64,000 nucleotides of DNA from contig UQUT01000003.1 in NCBI GenBank assembly GCA_900544285.1, forward strand, positions 47,854-111,853, read 5' to 3'. The notes under the pieces were generated by a model. The model was not told the origin of the DNA. It made no database searches and saw only the letters and a list, made by a program, of their open reading frames with translations. The position numbers and the translations under genes were made by a program. The first letter of the stretch is position 1. Each line of letters starts with the position of its first letter. The stretch comes from an uncultured Eubacterium sp. GTDB lineage: Bacteria; Bacillota; Clostridia; Oscillospirales; CAG-272. Below are positions 51,392 to 61,371 of the stretch, one piece after another.

Positions 51392-53989
51392 TTATCCTTT
51401 TCTCCGTCTGACCTTCGCCGCGATTGAGAGAATTTTCTCCTCCTCGACGGGCTTTGACAGGTGCTCGTCCATTCCCGCTTCGAGACTGCCGCGGACGTCA
51501 TCCTGAAAAGCATTCGCCGACATCGCCGAAATGAACACTGTCTTTGCATCCGGACGGTCAAGGGAGCGTATCGCCTTCGCGGCATCAAGCCCGCTCATCT
51601 CCGGCATCATTATATCCATGAAGATGATATCATAATAGCCGACGGCAGATTTTTTGAAAGCGTCGACAGCTTCCGTGCCGTTCCATGCCTTTGTGACGTT
51701 TGCTCCGGAGTCCTTCAGAAGGAGCTCCGCAATCTCCATATTTAGATCGTTGTCCTCCGCAATGAGAACGTTCATCCCGCGGAGCGCGTCCTTGTTCGTT
51801 TCGGATTTTTTCTCCGGCTCGGCGCGGTAATTTTTGTCCTTTACAAACGTCAGCACGATGTGAAATTCCGTTCCGACGTCCTTCTGCGATTTGCAGATTA
51901 TCGTTCCGCCCATGGCGTCGACGAGCTTTTTCACAATCGAAAGACCGAGTCCCGCGCCCTCAAAGGTCGTGCGGGCGTTGTCCGCCTCCTGAGCGAACGG
52001 TTCAAACATGCGCTTCTGGAATTCCTCGCTCATTCCTATACCGTTGTCCGCGCAGACGAATTCGTATGTGACAGTGTCCTCGGTTTCGGAAACAAGCGTC
52101 GTGTTTACTTTTATCCAGCCGTCCGGCTTTGAATATTTGACGGCGTTTCCCGTCATATTCATTATCACCTGACTTACATATCTCGGGCTTCCGATAACGT
52201 GCGTAACCGGTAGCTCTTCCTTGCGCAGAGTCTCAAATCTGACGCCCTTATTTACCGCCTGCGGACTGAGAATCGTATTTATCTCATCCAGAACGGCGGT
52301 GAGATTGAAGGGCTTTTCTTCAAGCGTTATATTTCCGCTTTCAAGCTTGCTCATATCGAGCAGACCGTTGACCAGCGTGAGAAGAACGTTTATCGCCGTC
52401 AGCGATTTTTCCCTGCAATAATTCTGAATTGCAAGGTCGTCCCGATGCTGAGTCGCAATTTCTATATAGCCTCTGATACCGTTTATCGGAGTCCGTATAT
52501 CGTGACTTATATGGCGCAGAAATTCGGATTTTGCATTGTTTGCGATTTTCGCATCCTGCGCCTCTTTAAGTATTCTCGCCTGATATTCCGCTTCCTTCGC
52601 TTTTTCAACGTCGACGTCCTGCAGAAGTGCGAGAATATGGGCAGGGCTTCCGTCCTCGGCATAGTCAACAGTCGTCGCACTGACGCGGCACCAGACAATC
52701 TTCCCTTCGTGCAGTGCCTGATAGTCCGTATAAAAGCTCTTGCGCACATCCGTTATTTTCTCGCGGTTGAGCGTTTCGCGGATAAATTCGATCGACATTC
52801 TGCTGTCGACCTCCTCTTTGAATTCCGCCACGACCATCGTGTCGACAAACATCTTTTTCAGATCGGTGTAGACTCCGTTCCGCACGGGCTTGCCCACAAG
52901 CCACGACGGAATATATATCGTTTCATAGGTGTCGTTTTCGATATCAACATAAAACAGCGCGAAATATATCGTTTCAAGCGCTTGAAGCATTTTGACGGTC
53001 TCCGTCAGATGTGCGTTGCTGTCCTCCAGCTTTCTGCTGTTTTCGTAAAGCGCGCGGTTGCGCACGATGAAATAAAGCAGCAACAGCACAAAATATACCG
53101 CAAGGAATATTCCCGTCGCCGCAATCCACGAAACGGAGACGGACGATATCGGATAATATATATACAGAACAAATCCCTCGCAGCCCGAACGGCAGACAAG
53201 ATAATTCCTTCCTTCGGAATTTACAAGGTGCAGAGCGCCGTCGTTTGCCACGTGTGCGGACGCTTCAAGAATCGGATTATCCGAAACATATGTGTTTTTG
53301 GCGGCGACGTCACTGCTGACGCGGACAATCCCGTTCTCTGCAATAAAATACTGCCCGTGGCTTTCAAGATAAAGTCCGCCGATGAGGCTTTCAAGGTCGC
53401 TCTCCGTATCAAGGATAAGACCCGAAGGCTGCTTATAAAAGCCTATAACAATTCCTCTTGCGTCCGTTCTCGACATGGCACAAATATCATAATACTCCCC
53501 GTCAATGACCAGTCTTGTCAGCAGTATCTTGTTTTCCGATGCCAATATATTCTGAAAGCGTTTTCCTTTTGCAATGACTTCCCAGTTTTCCGTATTGAAC
53601 TGACGCGTATATCCCGAGGCAACAAGCCGGAGCTCTTCGTCAAGCACGGCAACCCCGCTGATACGCGTTCTGTCGACATACTGTTCAAGGTATTCGTCGC
53701 TCAGGTTCTCCGGATTCGCTTTTATCTCTCTTCTGACATCGCGCAGAAGATCCGAAATGCGGAAAAGGCTTTTCGTCCTGTCGGCGGCGACGAGCTTATT
53801 GAAGCTGACGCACTGTTTTTTCAGCGTCTCCATCGTGCGCCTTGCGCTCACCGTTTCGCTTCTGAATGAAAAATGGCCGACGACAGCAAGCACCACAAGC
53901 AGTAGCGCAAGACCGACCGCAATCACTCCGAAAACGGATATATGTGCTTTCTTTCTCGGTCGACCTTCAGTTTTCATCCCCGGTAACAC
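51392..53989 (-). CDS. Hybrid histidine kinase with C-terminal receiver
   Basis: 865 residues. N-terminal membrane helix (about 17-40), extracytoplasmic sensor (about 45-290), second helix (SWIAATGIFLAVYFVLLLLYF, about 290-312), a PAS-like domain (about 330-460), HisKA with the phospho-His in FLRHISHDIRTPINGIRGYI (about 490), HATPase (LTLVNGLLDMSKLESGN; FEGAGLGLSIVKKLVDAMGG) and a receiver with Asp in FMDIMMPEMSGLDA. No output domain, so phosphate probably passes to the Hpt protein at 57628. Overlaps the SBP lipoprotein gene by 23 bases. Confidence 0.93.
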   Translation of the reverse strand: MLPGMKTEGRPRKKAHISVFGVIAVGLALLLVVLAVVGHFSFRSETVSARRTMETLKKQCVSFNKLVAADRTKSLFRISDLLRDVRREIKANPENLSDEYLEQYVDRTRISGVAVLDEELRLVASGYTRQFNTENWEVIAKGKRFQNILASENKILLTRLVIDGEYYDICAMSRTDARGIVIGFYKQPSGLILDTESDLESLIGGLYLESHGQYFIAENGIVRVSSDVAAKNTYVSDNPILEASAHVANDGALHLVNSEGRNYLVCRSGCEGFVLYIYYPISSVSVSWIAATGIFLAVYFVLLLLYFIVRNRALYENSRKLEDSNAHLTETVKMLQALETIYFALFYVDIENDTYETIYIPSWLVGKPVRNGVYTDLKKMFVDTMVVAEFKEEVDSRMSIEFIRETLNREKITDVRKSFYTDYQALHEGKIVWCRVSATTVDYAEDGSPAHILALLQDVDVEKAKEAEYQARILKEAQDAKIANNAKSEFLRHISHDIRTPINGIRGYIEIATQHRDDLAIQNYCREKSLTAINVLLTLVNGLLDMSKLESGNITLEEKPFNLTAVLDEINTILSPQAVNKGVRFETLRKEELPVTHVIGSPRYVSQVIMNMTGNAVKYSKPDGWIKVNTTLVSETEDTVTYEFVCADNGIGMSEEFQKRMFEPFAQEADNARTTFEGAGLGLSIVKKLVDAMGGTIICKSQKDVGTEFHIVLTFVKDKNYRAEPEKKSETNKDALRGMNVLIAEDNDLNMEIAELLLKDSGANVTKAWNGTEAVDAFKKSAVGYYDIIFMDIMMPEMSGLDAAKAIRSLDRPDAKTVFISAMSANAFQDDVRGSLEAGMDEHLSKPVEEEKILSIAAKVRRRKG

Positions 53990-54773
53990 CTTTCAATGCT
54001 TTTTTCGTATCAACGCCGTAGCTTTTGAGAATGCGCTCGGTCGTTCCGTCCTTATACATTTCTTCAAACGCGTTCTCCAGCTTTTCGCGCAAACCGCTTT
54101 TGCTGTCCTTGCTGAAGGCAACGCCTATCTTCGCATAGGAAAGGTCGTCGTCAAGAAAGCGGTATTCAATATCGGCAAGCTCAAGCTGCTCTCTCAATGA
54201 CGCTGCATAACCGGCGCAGGCGTCGACATATTCGTTGCGCAAAGCGGTGACTGCATCCTCTGTTTTGTCAAGGCAGTAGACCCTTTGAACGGACGGCACA
54301 TCTATTCCCGCATATCCGAGAAAAATGCTCTCCGCCTTAGACCCTTCTCTGACGGCAATCTCCTTTCCTTCAAGATCCGAAACGGTTCTTATCGGACTGT
54401 CATAGGGCACTGCAACAACCTGTCTGCTCATCATGTAGGGTCCTGCCCATGAATACGAATCGTCATGGACGTCCATCGCAAGACAGCTCCAGAGACAGTC
54501 GACAGAGCCGCTTTCGAGTATCTTGTCCCTGTTGTCCCAATCTATTTCTCTGAAAACCGCTTTATAGCCCATCCGTCGGCACGCCTCAACGGCAAGATCG
54601 ACGTCGAGTCCGGACGGGTTTCCGTCCTCATCGGTACGTATATACGGGCGATAATTTTCATACCCGATAGTAATCTCGGGGAGATCGTCCTTCTCGTGCG
54701 AGGTGCACGAGCAGAGCGAAAGCAGAAATATCGCCGCTAAAATCAATGCAAAACAACGCTTTTTACTGATCAT
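53967..54773 (-). CDS. Amino-acid-type SBP lipoprotein, candidate sensor partner
   Basis: 268 residues. Signal peptide with lipobox FLLSLCSC (Cys about 23), then an SBP family 3 domain: ITIGYENYRPYIRTDEDGNP, SGLDVDLAVEACRRMGYKAV, VPYDSPIRTVSDLEGKEIAV. No permease or ATPase gene is near; instead it overlaps a kinase gene and follows another, so I infer it delivers a ligand to kinase sensor domains rather than to a transporter. Confidence 0.88.
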   Translation of the reverse strand: MISKKRCFALILAAIFLLSLCSCTSHEKDDLPEITIGYENYRPYIRTDEDGNPSGLDVDLAVEACRRMGYKAVFREIDWDNRDKILESGSVDCLWSCLAMDVHDDSYSWAGPYMMSRQVVAVPYDSPIRTVSDLEGKEIAVREGSKAESIFLGYAGIDVPSVQRVYCLDKTEDAVTALRNEYVDACAGYAASLREQLELADIEYRFLDDDLSYAKIGVAFSKDSKSGLREKLENAFEEMYKDGTTERILKSYGVDTKKALKGVTGDEN

Positions 54774-54800
54774 AAAATCTCCGGAAAACAGAATTTTGTT

Positions 54801-57506
54801 TCATTTTTCGTCATTATTATTGGCGGCCGGCGGCGTTATTGCCGCCTGCGAGCAAATGAGCGTACCCCTCAGACTTCCATTGCCCGCCATTTTTATTGAC
54901 TGCAACGTCCGTTCGAGTGTGGCGATATCTATCGGTTTTACAACATGGGCGTCCATGCCCGCGTCAATGCAGGCTTTGACGTCCTCGCTGAACGCGTTTG
55001 CCGTCATGGCAATGATGGGTATCGTCTTTCCCACGGGGTTTTTGCCCTCGCGTATCTTCTCCGTCGCCTCAAAACCGTTCATTTTCGGCATCTGAACGTC
55101 CATTAGAATCGCGTCGTAATCGTCCTCGCGGGCGTTTTCAAATGCGCGAACAAGCTCCTCGCCGTCGGGATAAACGTCGCAGGTCGCGCCGTGAATCTCA
55201 AGGAGCGCCGTGAGGATTTCGGCGTTGAGGTCGTTGTCCTCCGCGCAGAGGAAATGCATGCCGCAAAGCTTTGTATCGCCCGAATCGGCAGGGCTCGCCT
55301 TGTCTCTGCGGATACTGCTTATCGCGCACGCAAGGCGGGAGATGAATATCGGTCGGGCTATTAGGCCGTCCGCTCCGCATTTTGCAAGCGTTTCGTGACG
55401 CTGGCCATTGCAGGTATAATCCGTGCAGAATATGATGTCGGAGCCGGCCGCTTCGCGATAGCGCGCGATAACCTCTGCAACATCTTTATCTCTGAGTCTT
55501 CCGCCGATGATTATCACATCGACCGTTTCTTTTTTCAGCAGCGCAAGCGCCTCCTGATCGCACTTTGCCGAAAGCAACCTTGCCTCCGTATTTTCAAGCG
55601 CGACCTTCATATTGCTTATGAGCAAGTCCTCGTCCGTCACAAGAAGAACTCTCTCGTTTCCGAGCCTGCATACAGCCTCTTTGTCTATGGGGAATTCAAG
55701 GGTAACCGTAAATGTGCTGCCCTTGCCCTCCTCGCTTCCGACGGATATTTCGCCGCCCATGAGCCCGACAAGGTTCTTCGTTATAGCCATGCCGAGTCCC
55801 GTGCCCTGAATTTTGTTCGTCACTGAGTTTTCCGCGCGGGTGAACGGCTCAAATATTCTTTCCGCAAACTGCGGCGTCATGCCGATACCATTGTCGGACA
55901 CGGTGAAGGCGAATTTCGCCTTGTCATCACTGTCGGAGGCAAGCTCCGTTATGTCAAAGACGATTTTCCCTCCCACCTTTGTGTATTTGGTTGCATTTGA
56001 AAGCAGATTTATGAGCACCTGTCTCAGCCGCAGTCCGTCGCCTATGAGATATTCATGAACTATACCATGCGACGTTATGATGAATTCCTGTCCCTTTTCG
56101 TTTGTCTGCGAACGGATAATACTGTCCACCTGGAAAACCTGCTCCGCAATTCCGACAGGCTCGAAGATGATATTTACCTCTCCGGATTCGATTTTGCTCA
56201 TATCAAGAATGTTGTTTATGATTCCGAGCAGATGTCGGCTTGCGACCTGCACCTTGTGAACGTAACCATTCATCTTTTCCGAGATGTCGGGCTCATCCTC
56301 CATAAGGTGAGTAACGCCGATAATAGCATTCATCGGGGTTCTTATATCGTGCGACATGTTCGCAAGAAACATGCTTTTTGCCTTGTTTGCGGATTCCGCC
56401 TCGCGCGTCGCCCGCTCCGCTGTTTCAATCGCCGCGGAAAGCTCCTCGTTGACCTTTTTCAGCTTTTTTGAATTGAGCTGTTCGGCACTGAGAGCGCGTT
56501 TGTTTGTAAATCTGAATATATAAACGATGGCAATGATGCTCGCCGCCACAAGTATTATCGCAAATACAAGCACGAGCCACATTGTCGTGTTTACAAGCTT
56601 GACAACGTCCGCCGCAACATATGATGAAGGCACAAGGAACAGCAACGTCCAGTTGTCGCTGTCCATTGTGCGGATGGCATAATAATATTCCTCCCCGTCG
56701 ATTACGGCGTTTGAATATGCCGTTCCGCGCATGTGCATCTCGCTTCTGACGTCCTCAAAGGTCGTTCCGTGAAGATATTCAAGCCCTTTGAGAGTTTCAA
56801 TCGCGTTGTGACCAGTTATAAGATTCTCGTTACCGCTGCAAAACAGTCTTTCGCCTTTGCTGTTCAGGACGTAAACGCTGTTTTTGTCGTCATAGGATTT
56901 ACAAGAAAAATACTTGTTCAGCTCCGTCATATTCTGATAAAAGCCGTAATAGACGATGGATATATTCCCTTCCGACGTCTCTATCTCAACGTTTTCCGGA
57001 AGTCTGTTCAGAAAGAATATATACGTTTCATCATTCGGAACCGACTGAGAAAGAAAGCTGACCTTCTTTGGCTCGCCCGAAAGATAATCCAGCTCTTTAA
57101 GCTCTCCGCGGCGCCACTCCGACGTATAATAAAGCCCGTCCGCGTCCACGGCAACAGCCCTTGCGCTCGTCACGTCGAGATTATTCAGCCTTTCCTGCTC
57201 GTCCATAAAGGCGGCAAGGGCTTTGTCCGTCCGCGGCTTTTCGCGGATGAGATAATTGCAGTATCTGTCCGCGCGGCTCCAATGCATGCTGACAGCGTTT
57301 TCAATCTCAAAGAAGAGCTCGTCCGTCACCGCCTCCATCTGCTTCAGACGCTCCGAATAAAGCATTTTGTCTATGTAATTGTTGTAAAAATTCAGAAAAA
57401 GTCCGAGCGTCACCGCAATTAACGCCGCAATAGCGGAAATGACTATCCGGAACTGCCGCGTGCTGCCGGCACTGATTTTCGTTGATTTTTCCATTTTTAT
57501 CTCCAT
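54801..57506 (-). CDS. Hybrid histidine kinase with two receivers
   Basis: 901 residues. First helix about 20-42, an extracytoplasmic Cache-like sensor (about 45-310), second helix (MWLVLVFAIILVAASIIAIV, about 312-332), a short coiled coil, HisKA with FLANMSHDIRTPMNAIIGVT (His about 389), HATPase (QGTGLGMAITKNLVGLMGGE), then two receivers. The first (about 635-745) has VDVIIIGGRLRD at the place of the phospho-Asp and so is probably a pseudo-receiver. The second keeps ILMDVQMPKMNGFEAT. The start codon could be 12 bases later. Upstream lies the Hpt gene. Confidence 0.92.
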   Translation of the reverse strand: MEIKMEKSTKISAGSTRQFRIVISAIAALIAVTLGLFLNFYNNYIDKMLYSERLKQMEAVTDELFFEIENAVSMHWSRADRYCNYLIREKPRTDKALAAFMDEQERLNNLDVTSARAVAVDADGLYYTSEWRRGELKELDYLSGEPKKVSFLSQSVPNDETYIFFLNRLPENVEIETSEGNISIVYYGFYQNMTELNKYFSCKSYDDKNSVYVLNSKGERLFCSGNENLITGHNAIETLKGLEYLHGTTFEDVRSEMHMRGTAYSNAVIDGEEYYYAIRTMDSDNWTLLFLVPSSYVAADVVKLVNTTMWLVLVFAIILVAASIIAIVYIFRFTNKRALSAEQLNSKKLKKVNEELSAAIETAERATREAESANKAKSMFLANMSHDIRTPMNAIIGVTHLMEDEPDISEKMNGYVHKVQVASRHLLGIINNILDMSKIESGEVNIIFEPVGIAEQVFQVDSIIRSQTNEKGQEFIITSHGIVHEYLIGDGLRLRQVLINLLSNATKYTKVGGKIVFDITELASDSDDKAKFAFTVSDNGIGMTPQFAERIFEPFTRAENSVTNKIQGTGLGMAITKNLVGLMGGEISVGSEEGKGSTFTVTLEFPIDKEAVCRLGNERVLLVTDEDLLISNMKVALENTEARLLSAKCDQEALALLKKETVDVIIIGGRLRDKDVAEVIARYREAAGSDIIFCTDYTCNGQRHETLAKCGADGLIARPIFISRLACAISSIRRDKASPADSGDTKLCGMHFLCAEDNDLNAEILTALLEIHGATCDVYPDGEELVRAFENAREDDYDAILMDVQMPKMNGFEATEKIREGKNPVGKTIPIIAMTANAFSEDVKACIDAGMDAHVVKPIDIATLERTLQSIKMAGNGSLRGTLICSQAAITPPAANNNDEK

Positions 57507-57627
57507 GATGACTCTTCCGTTAAAGGGCTTATCCGTGGGGATGATCCGCTTTCCGGAAATATTCTATCACCGTTTTCACCGCTATGCAAGACATTCCGTC
57601 CTCCGCGCGGCTTTTTTCAAAGAATTA

Positions 57628-57969
57628 TCAGCCTTCCCAGGCGCCGATAACCTTCTCGTATTCCTTTTTGACGATTGCAAAGAGAGCTTCGCTTCCATCG
57701 ATGCTTCCGTGGCGGAGCGTCTCCGTAAGCTCCGAGGACACCTCGCGCAGACGGTCAAAGCCGAGATTGCTGCAAACACCCTTGAGAGTATGCGCCGCGC
57801 GGAAAGCCGCCTCGCCGTCATTCTTTTCCATCGCTTCGGAAAGCGAGGCAAATGTCTTGTCCTGCATGAATCTGCCGACAAAATGCACAACCAGCTTTTC
57901 AGAGCCCATGCGCTTTTCAACGTCCTTGTAATCGGAGCCTATCGTTTCATAAAATTTTCTGATTTCCAT
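57628..57969 (-). CDS. Histidine phosphotransfer (Hpt) protein
   Basis: 113 residues from the ATG at 57969, behind a G-rich ribosome binding site. Four-helix Hpt pattern with the phospho-His in AAFRAAHTLKGVCSNLGFDR (about 60). It can shuttle phosphate between the two hybrid kinases and the receiver of the GGDEF/HD-GYP protein encoded just upstream. Start at 57987 is an alternative. Confidence 0.9.
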   Translation of the reverse strand: MEIRKFYETIGSDYKDVEKRMGSEKLVVHFVGRFMQDKTFASLSEAMEKNDGEAAFRAAHTLKGVCSNLGFDRLREVSSELTETLRHGSIDGSEALFAIVKKEYEKVIGAWEG

Positions 57970-58013
57970 CTGTTTTTTTCCCCCCATTTTTTGTTCAATC
58001 GCGTGACCTTTTT

Positions 58014-59939
58014 TCAGTTTTCAGACGCGCCGAGCCCTTTCAACTCAGCTTCCATCTCGCAGAAACATTCAAGCACTGCGGGATTGTATTTTCCACGTTC
58101 ATCCACACTGATTATCTTCATCGCCTCGTCGTGCGTCATTGCGGGCTTGTAAACACGCTTGCTCGTCAGCGCGTCATATACGTCGCATATTGCAACGACC
58201 TGCGCGGCTATCGGTATATCATCGCCGGAGAGTCCCTTCGGATAGCCGGAGCCGTCATACCTTTCGTGATGATAAAGGCAGATATCGTAAGCATAGCGCA
58301 AAAGCGGCTCGCCGCGGTATTCGAGGAGGCTCCATACCATCTCCGCGCCGACGGTCGTATGCGTTTTGACAATCTCAAATTCTTCCGCCGTCAGCTTCCC
58401 GGGCTTGTTTATGATTTTTTCGTCAATCGCGATTTTGCCGATATCGTGAAGCGCGGAAGCGTTCGTTATCATATCGATATCGCGCATTGTCAGATTATAT
58501 TTCGTCGTTTTAAGCGCAAGTCTTTCAAGAACCATTCGCGTGAGATGACGTATACTCATGACGTGCCTGCCGTTGTCGCCGTTGCGGAATTCCGCAACAT
58601 GACTGATTATTCCCGTCAGGATTTTTGCGTCCTTTTCTTTCTCTACGGTCTGCTCCGTCACGCGCTTTATCAGTCTGCGCTGTTTTGAATAAAGCTGTAT
58701 TGTGTTTATAACGCGCCTGTAAACGACCTTGACGTCAAACGGGCGGCTTATATAATCGGATACTCCCAGCTCATATGCCCGCCTTATCGACTGCTCGGAC
58801 TCATCCCCTGTTATCATTATGACGGGAACGGAATCGATTATATGGTGGACGTTCATATACGAAAGCACTTCAAATCCGCCCATCCCGGGCATGATGACAT
58901 CCAGAAGGACAGCGGATATGTTCTTGCCGTAATGCTCGAGAAACTTTATACATTCCTCGCCGCTTCCCGCTTCGATTATCGAAAATTCGTTGCCGAGAAT
59001 CGAAACGAGTATCTCGCGGTTGAATTCCGAATCGTCGACTATGAGCACGTTCGCCTTCTCCCTTGACGGCGCCCCCGAAATATTTTCGTCCGCTATGACG
59101 GTGTTCTTTCCTTTTTTTGCTTTATACATGAGCAGCGCGTCCGCGCGGTTGACGGCTTCGTTTATCGATTCCTTTTCCGCCATAACCGACCCGATACTTA
59201 GCGAAAGGTTGACGGCCGAAAGCCCGTTTATCTCTATCTGCAGTATCTTTTCACGTATGGAGTTCAATCTGTCCAGAAGAGCTCCGCGCTCGATTCCCGG
59301 GAAAACGGCGACAAATTCGTCCCCGCCGTATCTTATGAGCTTATCCACGCTACGCATGCAGCTCCTCAGCTGACCGACGACCGCACGCAGGATCTCATCC
59401 CCCGCGGCGTGACCGTAAACATCGTTGAACAGCTTGAAATCGTCGATATCCATAAACGCGACGCCCGCCCTTATCGTACTGTTTTTCAGACGTTCCTCGT
59501 AAAAGCGCCTGTTGTAACAGCCTGTAAGAATATCGATATAAATCTTGTCGTAATAGTCGTCAAGTTTCGGAATGCGCGAGCTTTCCCGCGAATACTCCGC
59601 AATGAAATCGCTGTCAAACTCGCGTATCATCTCTATTACGGAGGGCTTGCCGTCAATCTCGACGTATCTCGCCGTCACAGAAAAGACCTTATCGCCGACC
59701 GTTTCTATCTTGTTTTTGGTTTCTCTGTCCGCAAGGGCGCGCGCCGAAACGCAGTAATCGCAGGGAACGCTGCGATCCCACACCCTGTAACAGTCACATT
59801 CGCTGCCCTTTGACGCGATGCTCATCTCCGGCGCAGAAACAGAGGACGCGTCAAGCACGCGTACACAGCTGAAATATTTTGAGAGTGTTTTTATCTCCTC
59901 CGAGACCTGACTTTTCGACATTCTCTCCACGTTTTCCAT
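58014..59939 (-). CDS. GGDEF-REC-HD-GYP signalling protein
   Basis: 641 residues from the ATG at 59939, behind GGAGG. N-terminal PAS-like segment with clustered Cys (CDCYRVWDRSVPCDYC, about 47-62), GGDEF domain (about 130-290) with intact YGGDEF, a receiver (about 300-415, phospho-Asp in AVLLDVIMPGMGGF) and an HD-GYP domain (about 435-630: ALHDIGKIAIDEKI, YHHERYDGSGYPKGL). It may both make and break c-di-GMP under control of phosphate from the Hpt protein. Confidence 0.93.
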   Translation of the reverse strand: MENVERMSKSQVSEEIKTLSKYFSCVRVLDASSVSAPEMSIASKGSECDCYRVWDRSVPCDYCVSARALADRETKNKIETVGDKVFSVTARYVEIDGKPSVIEMIREFDSDFIAEYSRESSRIPKLDDYYDKIYIDILTGCYNRRFYEERLKNSTIRAGVAFMDIDDFKLFNDVYGHAAGDEILRAVVGQLRSCMRSVDKLIRYGGDEFVAVFPGIERGALLDRLNSIREKILQIEINGLSAVNLSLSIGSVMAEKESINEAVNRADALLMYKAKKGKNTVIADENISGAPSREKANVLIVDDSEFNREILVSILGNEFSIIEAGSGEECIKFLEHYGKNISAVLLDVIMPGMGGFEVLSYMNVHHIIDSVPVIMITGDESEQSIRRAYELGVSDYISRPFDVKVVYRRVINTIQLYSKQRRLIKRVTEQTVEKEKDAKILTGIISHVAEFRNGDNGRHVMSIRHLTRMVLERLALKTTKYNLTMRDIDMITNASALHDIGKIAIDEKIINKPGKLTAEEFEIVKTHTTVGAEMVWSLLEYRGEPLLRYAYDICLYHHERYDGSGYPKGLSGDDIPIAAQVVAICDVYDALTSKRVYKPAMTHDEAMKIISVDERGKYNPAVLECFCEMEAELKGLGASEN

Positions 59940-60010
59940 AATTCCTCCGTGCATTTGATTATTTAATGTCATAAATGCGGTCGCGGTTCATCCTTCCGTG
60001 ACCGCCGTAT

Positions 60011-60508
60011 TCAAGGCTTTGGAAAGTTTGTGTTTACAAACTCGCAGTAGTCAATATATTTCATGGGCTTTGCAAAGAAATAGCCCTGTATAACGTCGCA
60101 CCCCATCTTTTCAAGCATTCCAAATTCACCCATGTCCTCAACGCCCTCCTGCGTTATCTTTATGCCGAGCTTGATTATCATACCGATAATGCTTTGCAGG
60201 AGAATTGCGTCCCTTTCCGGATGACTGCTTCTGTCAAGGAGCGATTTATCAATTTTTATTTCGTCGAAATTCAGCAGCTTCAGCACGGCAAATGACGAAT
60301 ATCCCGTGCCGAAATCGTCAAGCGAGCAAAGGAAACCCGCCGAATGAAGCTCGGATATTACACCGGAAAGGTATTCATAATTTTCGTATGCGAAGCTCTC
60401 CGTAAATTCAAGCATCACGCAACCGTCCCCTATGCCGAACTTCTTTTTTATGCGCACATAATAGCTGACAAAGTCGGGCTGGATTGCCGGCGGGCGCGAA
60501 ACATTCAC
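60011..60508 (-). pseudogene. EAL-domain C-terminal fragment
   Basis: 165 codons. It carries the second half of a c-di-GMP phosphodiesterase: LEFTESF, LDDFGTGYSSFA, IKIDKSLLD, QEGVED and VIQGYFFAKPM. The domain's start with the EAL signature and everything before it is missing; the frame begins at NVSR, directly fused to a signal-peptidase-like fragment. No ribosome binding site. Probably dead. Confidence 0.78.
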
Positions 60509-60509
60509 G

Positions 60510-60900
60510 TGTCGGCAAGCAATTTTTCGTTGTCGCCCTTTGTGCGGTAACCCTCGTCCGTCACATCAATGACCCGATGGATAATCGGACTTCCGTATAT
60601 GGGCGAGCTTTCGTCGGGACATTCAAAAAACAATGATATCTCCGACCCCGATTTTCTCCCCTTTATATCTTTTTACCACAACATAACTGCGCCCGTCAAT
60701 AGTGTGCTCCGTACTTTCCGTCTCAACCCACAAAAAAAGTTCTGTCAAAAACGAAGGTCGGACGGCTCTGCTTTCCCCTGAACGCGAGAAACACCGCCGA
60801 AAAAAATATCAGCGCAAGAAGCAGGCAGAATATAATCTGTGAAATTATCTCCCGTGCGCGGGATGACGTTTTTTCTCGGATTTCATATATGTTTACTCTT
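60510..60900 (-). pseudogene. SipW-like signal peptidase I remnant
   Basis: Frames on the minus strand together read SQIIFCLLLALIFFSAVFLA (membrane anchor), HTIDGRSYVVVKRYKG and SPIIHRVIDVTDEGYRTKGD, the order of a SipW-type signal peptidase. Stops and frameshifts at about 60860, 60730 and 60640 interrupt it, and it ends at the EAL junction. Its presence agrees with nearby secreted collagen-like proteins. Confidence 0.6.
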
Positions 60901-60910
60901 TTTTGTGTTT

Positions 60911-61153
60911 TTATATTTTTCTGCGGAAAAGCCGCGCGAAAAATCCGCCCTCGGGTGTTTTTTCGGTCTGCTCCTCCGTCGGCTCCGGGACATCCGGATT
61001 TTCCTCGGTATCCTTTATGAAGCCGCTGCTGTCGTCAACGCCGCGAAGCGTCGGAGTATCGCCTGTTACGTCGTCGGTTTTTTCGTCGACTGTTTCTTCC
61101 GTATCCGCTATGAAGTGTGACGGACGGCGCATAAGCTCATCTATCGCGGGCAA
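60911..61153 (-). CDS. Acidic hypothetical protein
   Basis: 80 codons, rich in Asp/Glu/Thr/Pro (TEETVDEKTDDVTGDTPTLR) with a basic end (FFARLFRRKI). No recognised family. It lies between degraded genes and may itself be a remnant; 61154-61370 holds no supported gene. Confidence 0.3.
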   Translation of the reverse strand: MPAIDELMRRPSHFIADTEETVDEKTDDVTGDTPTLRGVDDSSGFIKDTEENPDVPEPTEEQTEKTPEGGFFARLFRRKI

Positions 61154-61371
61154 AGCGTATCAGTCCACGCGTGACAAGATTGTGAAAGCTGTCCGCGGGA
61201 AATAACTTTGCAAGTATCGGCCCGGGCGGCGGGTTATTCTTTTCAAGTCCGAAGGCAAAAGCAACCTCGCTTATGCATAGCCCGTCGTCTCGACCGCCTC
61301 CGCCCATTCCGCAAGCCTCTTCCCCGCGAGAAAAATGACGTCACAAGCCGTACCGGGCGCACGCAAAAAGC

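Noticed and set aside
52445..53869. 474-codon open frame on the plus strand, opposite the hybrid kinase
   Set aside because: No ribosome binding site, no recognisable domain, composition rich in Arg/His/Cys; the opposite strand encodes a complete hybrid kinase.
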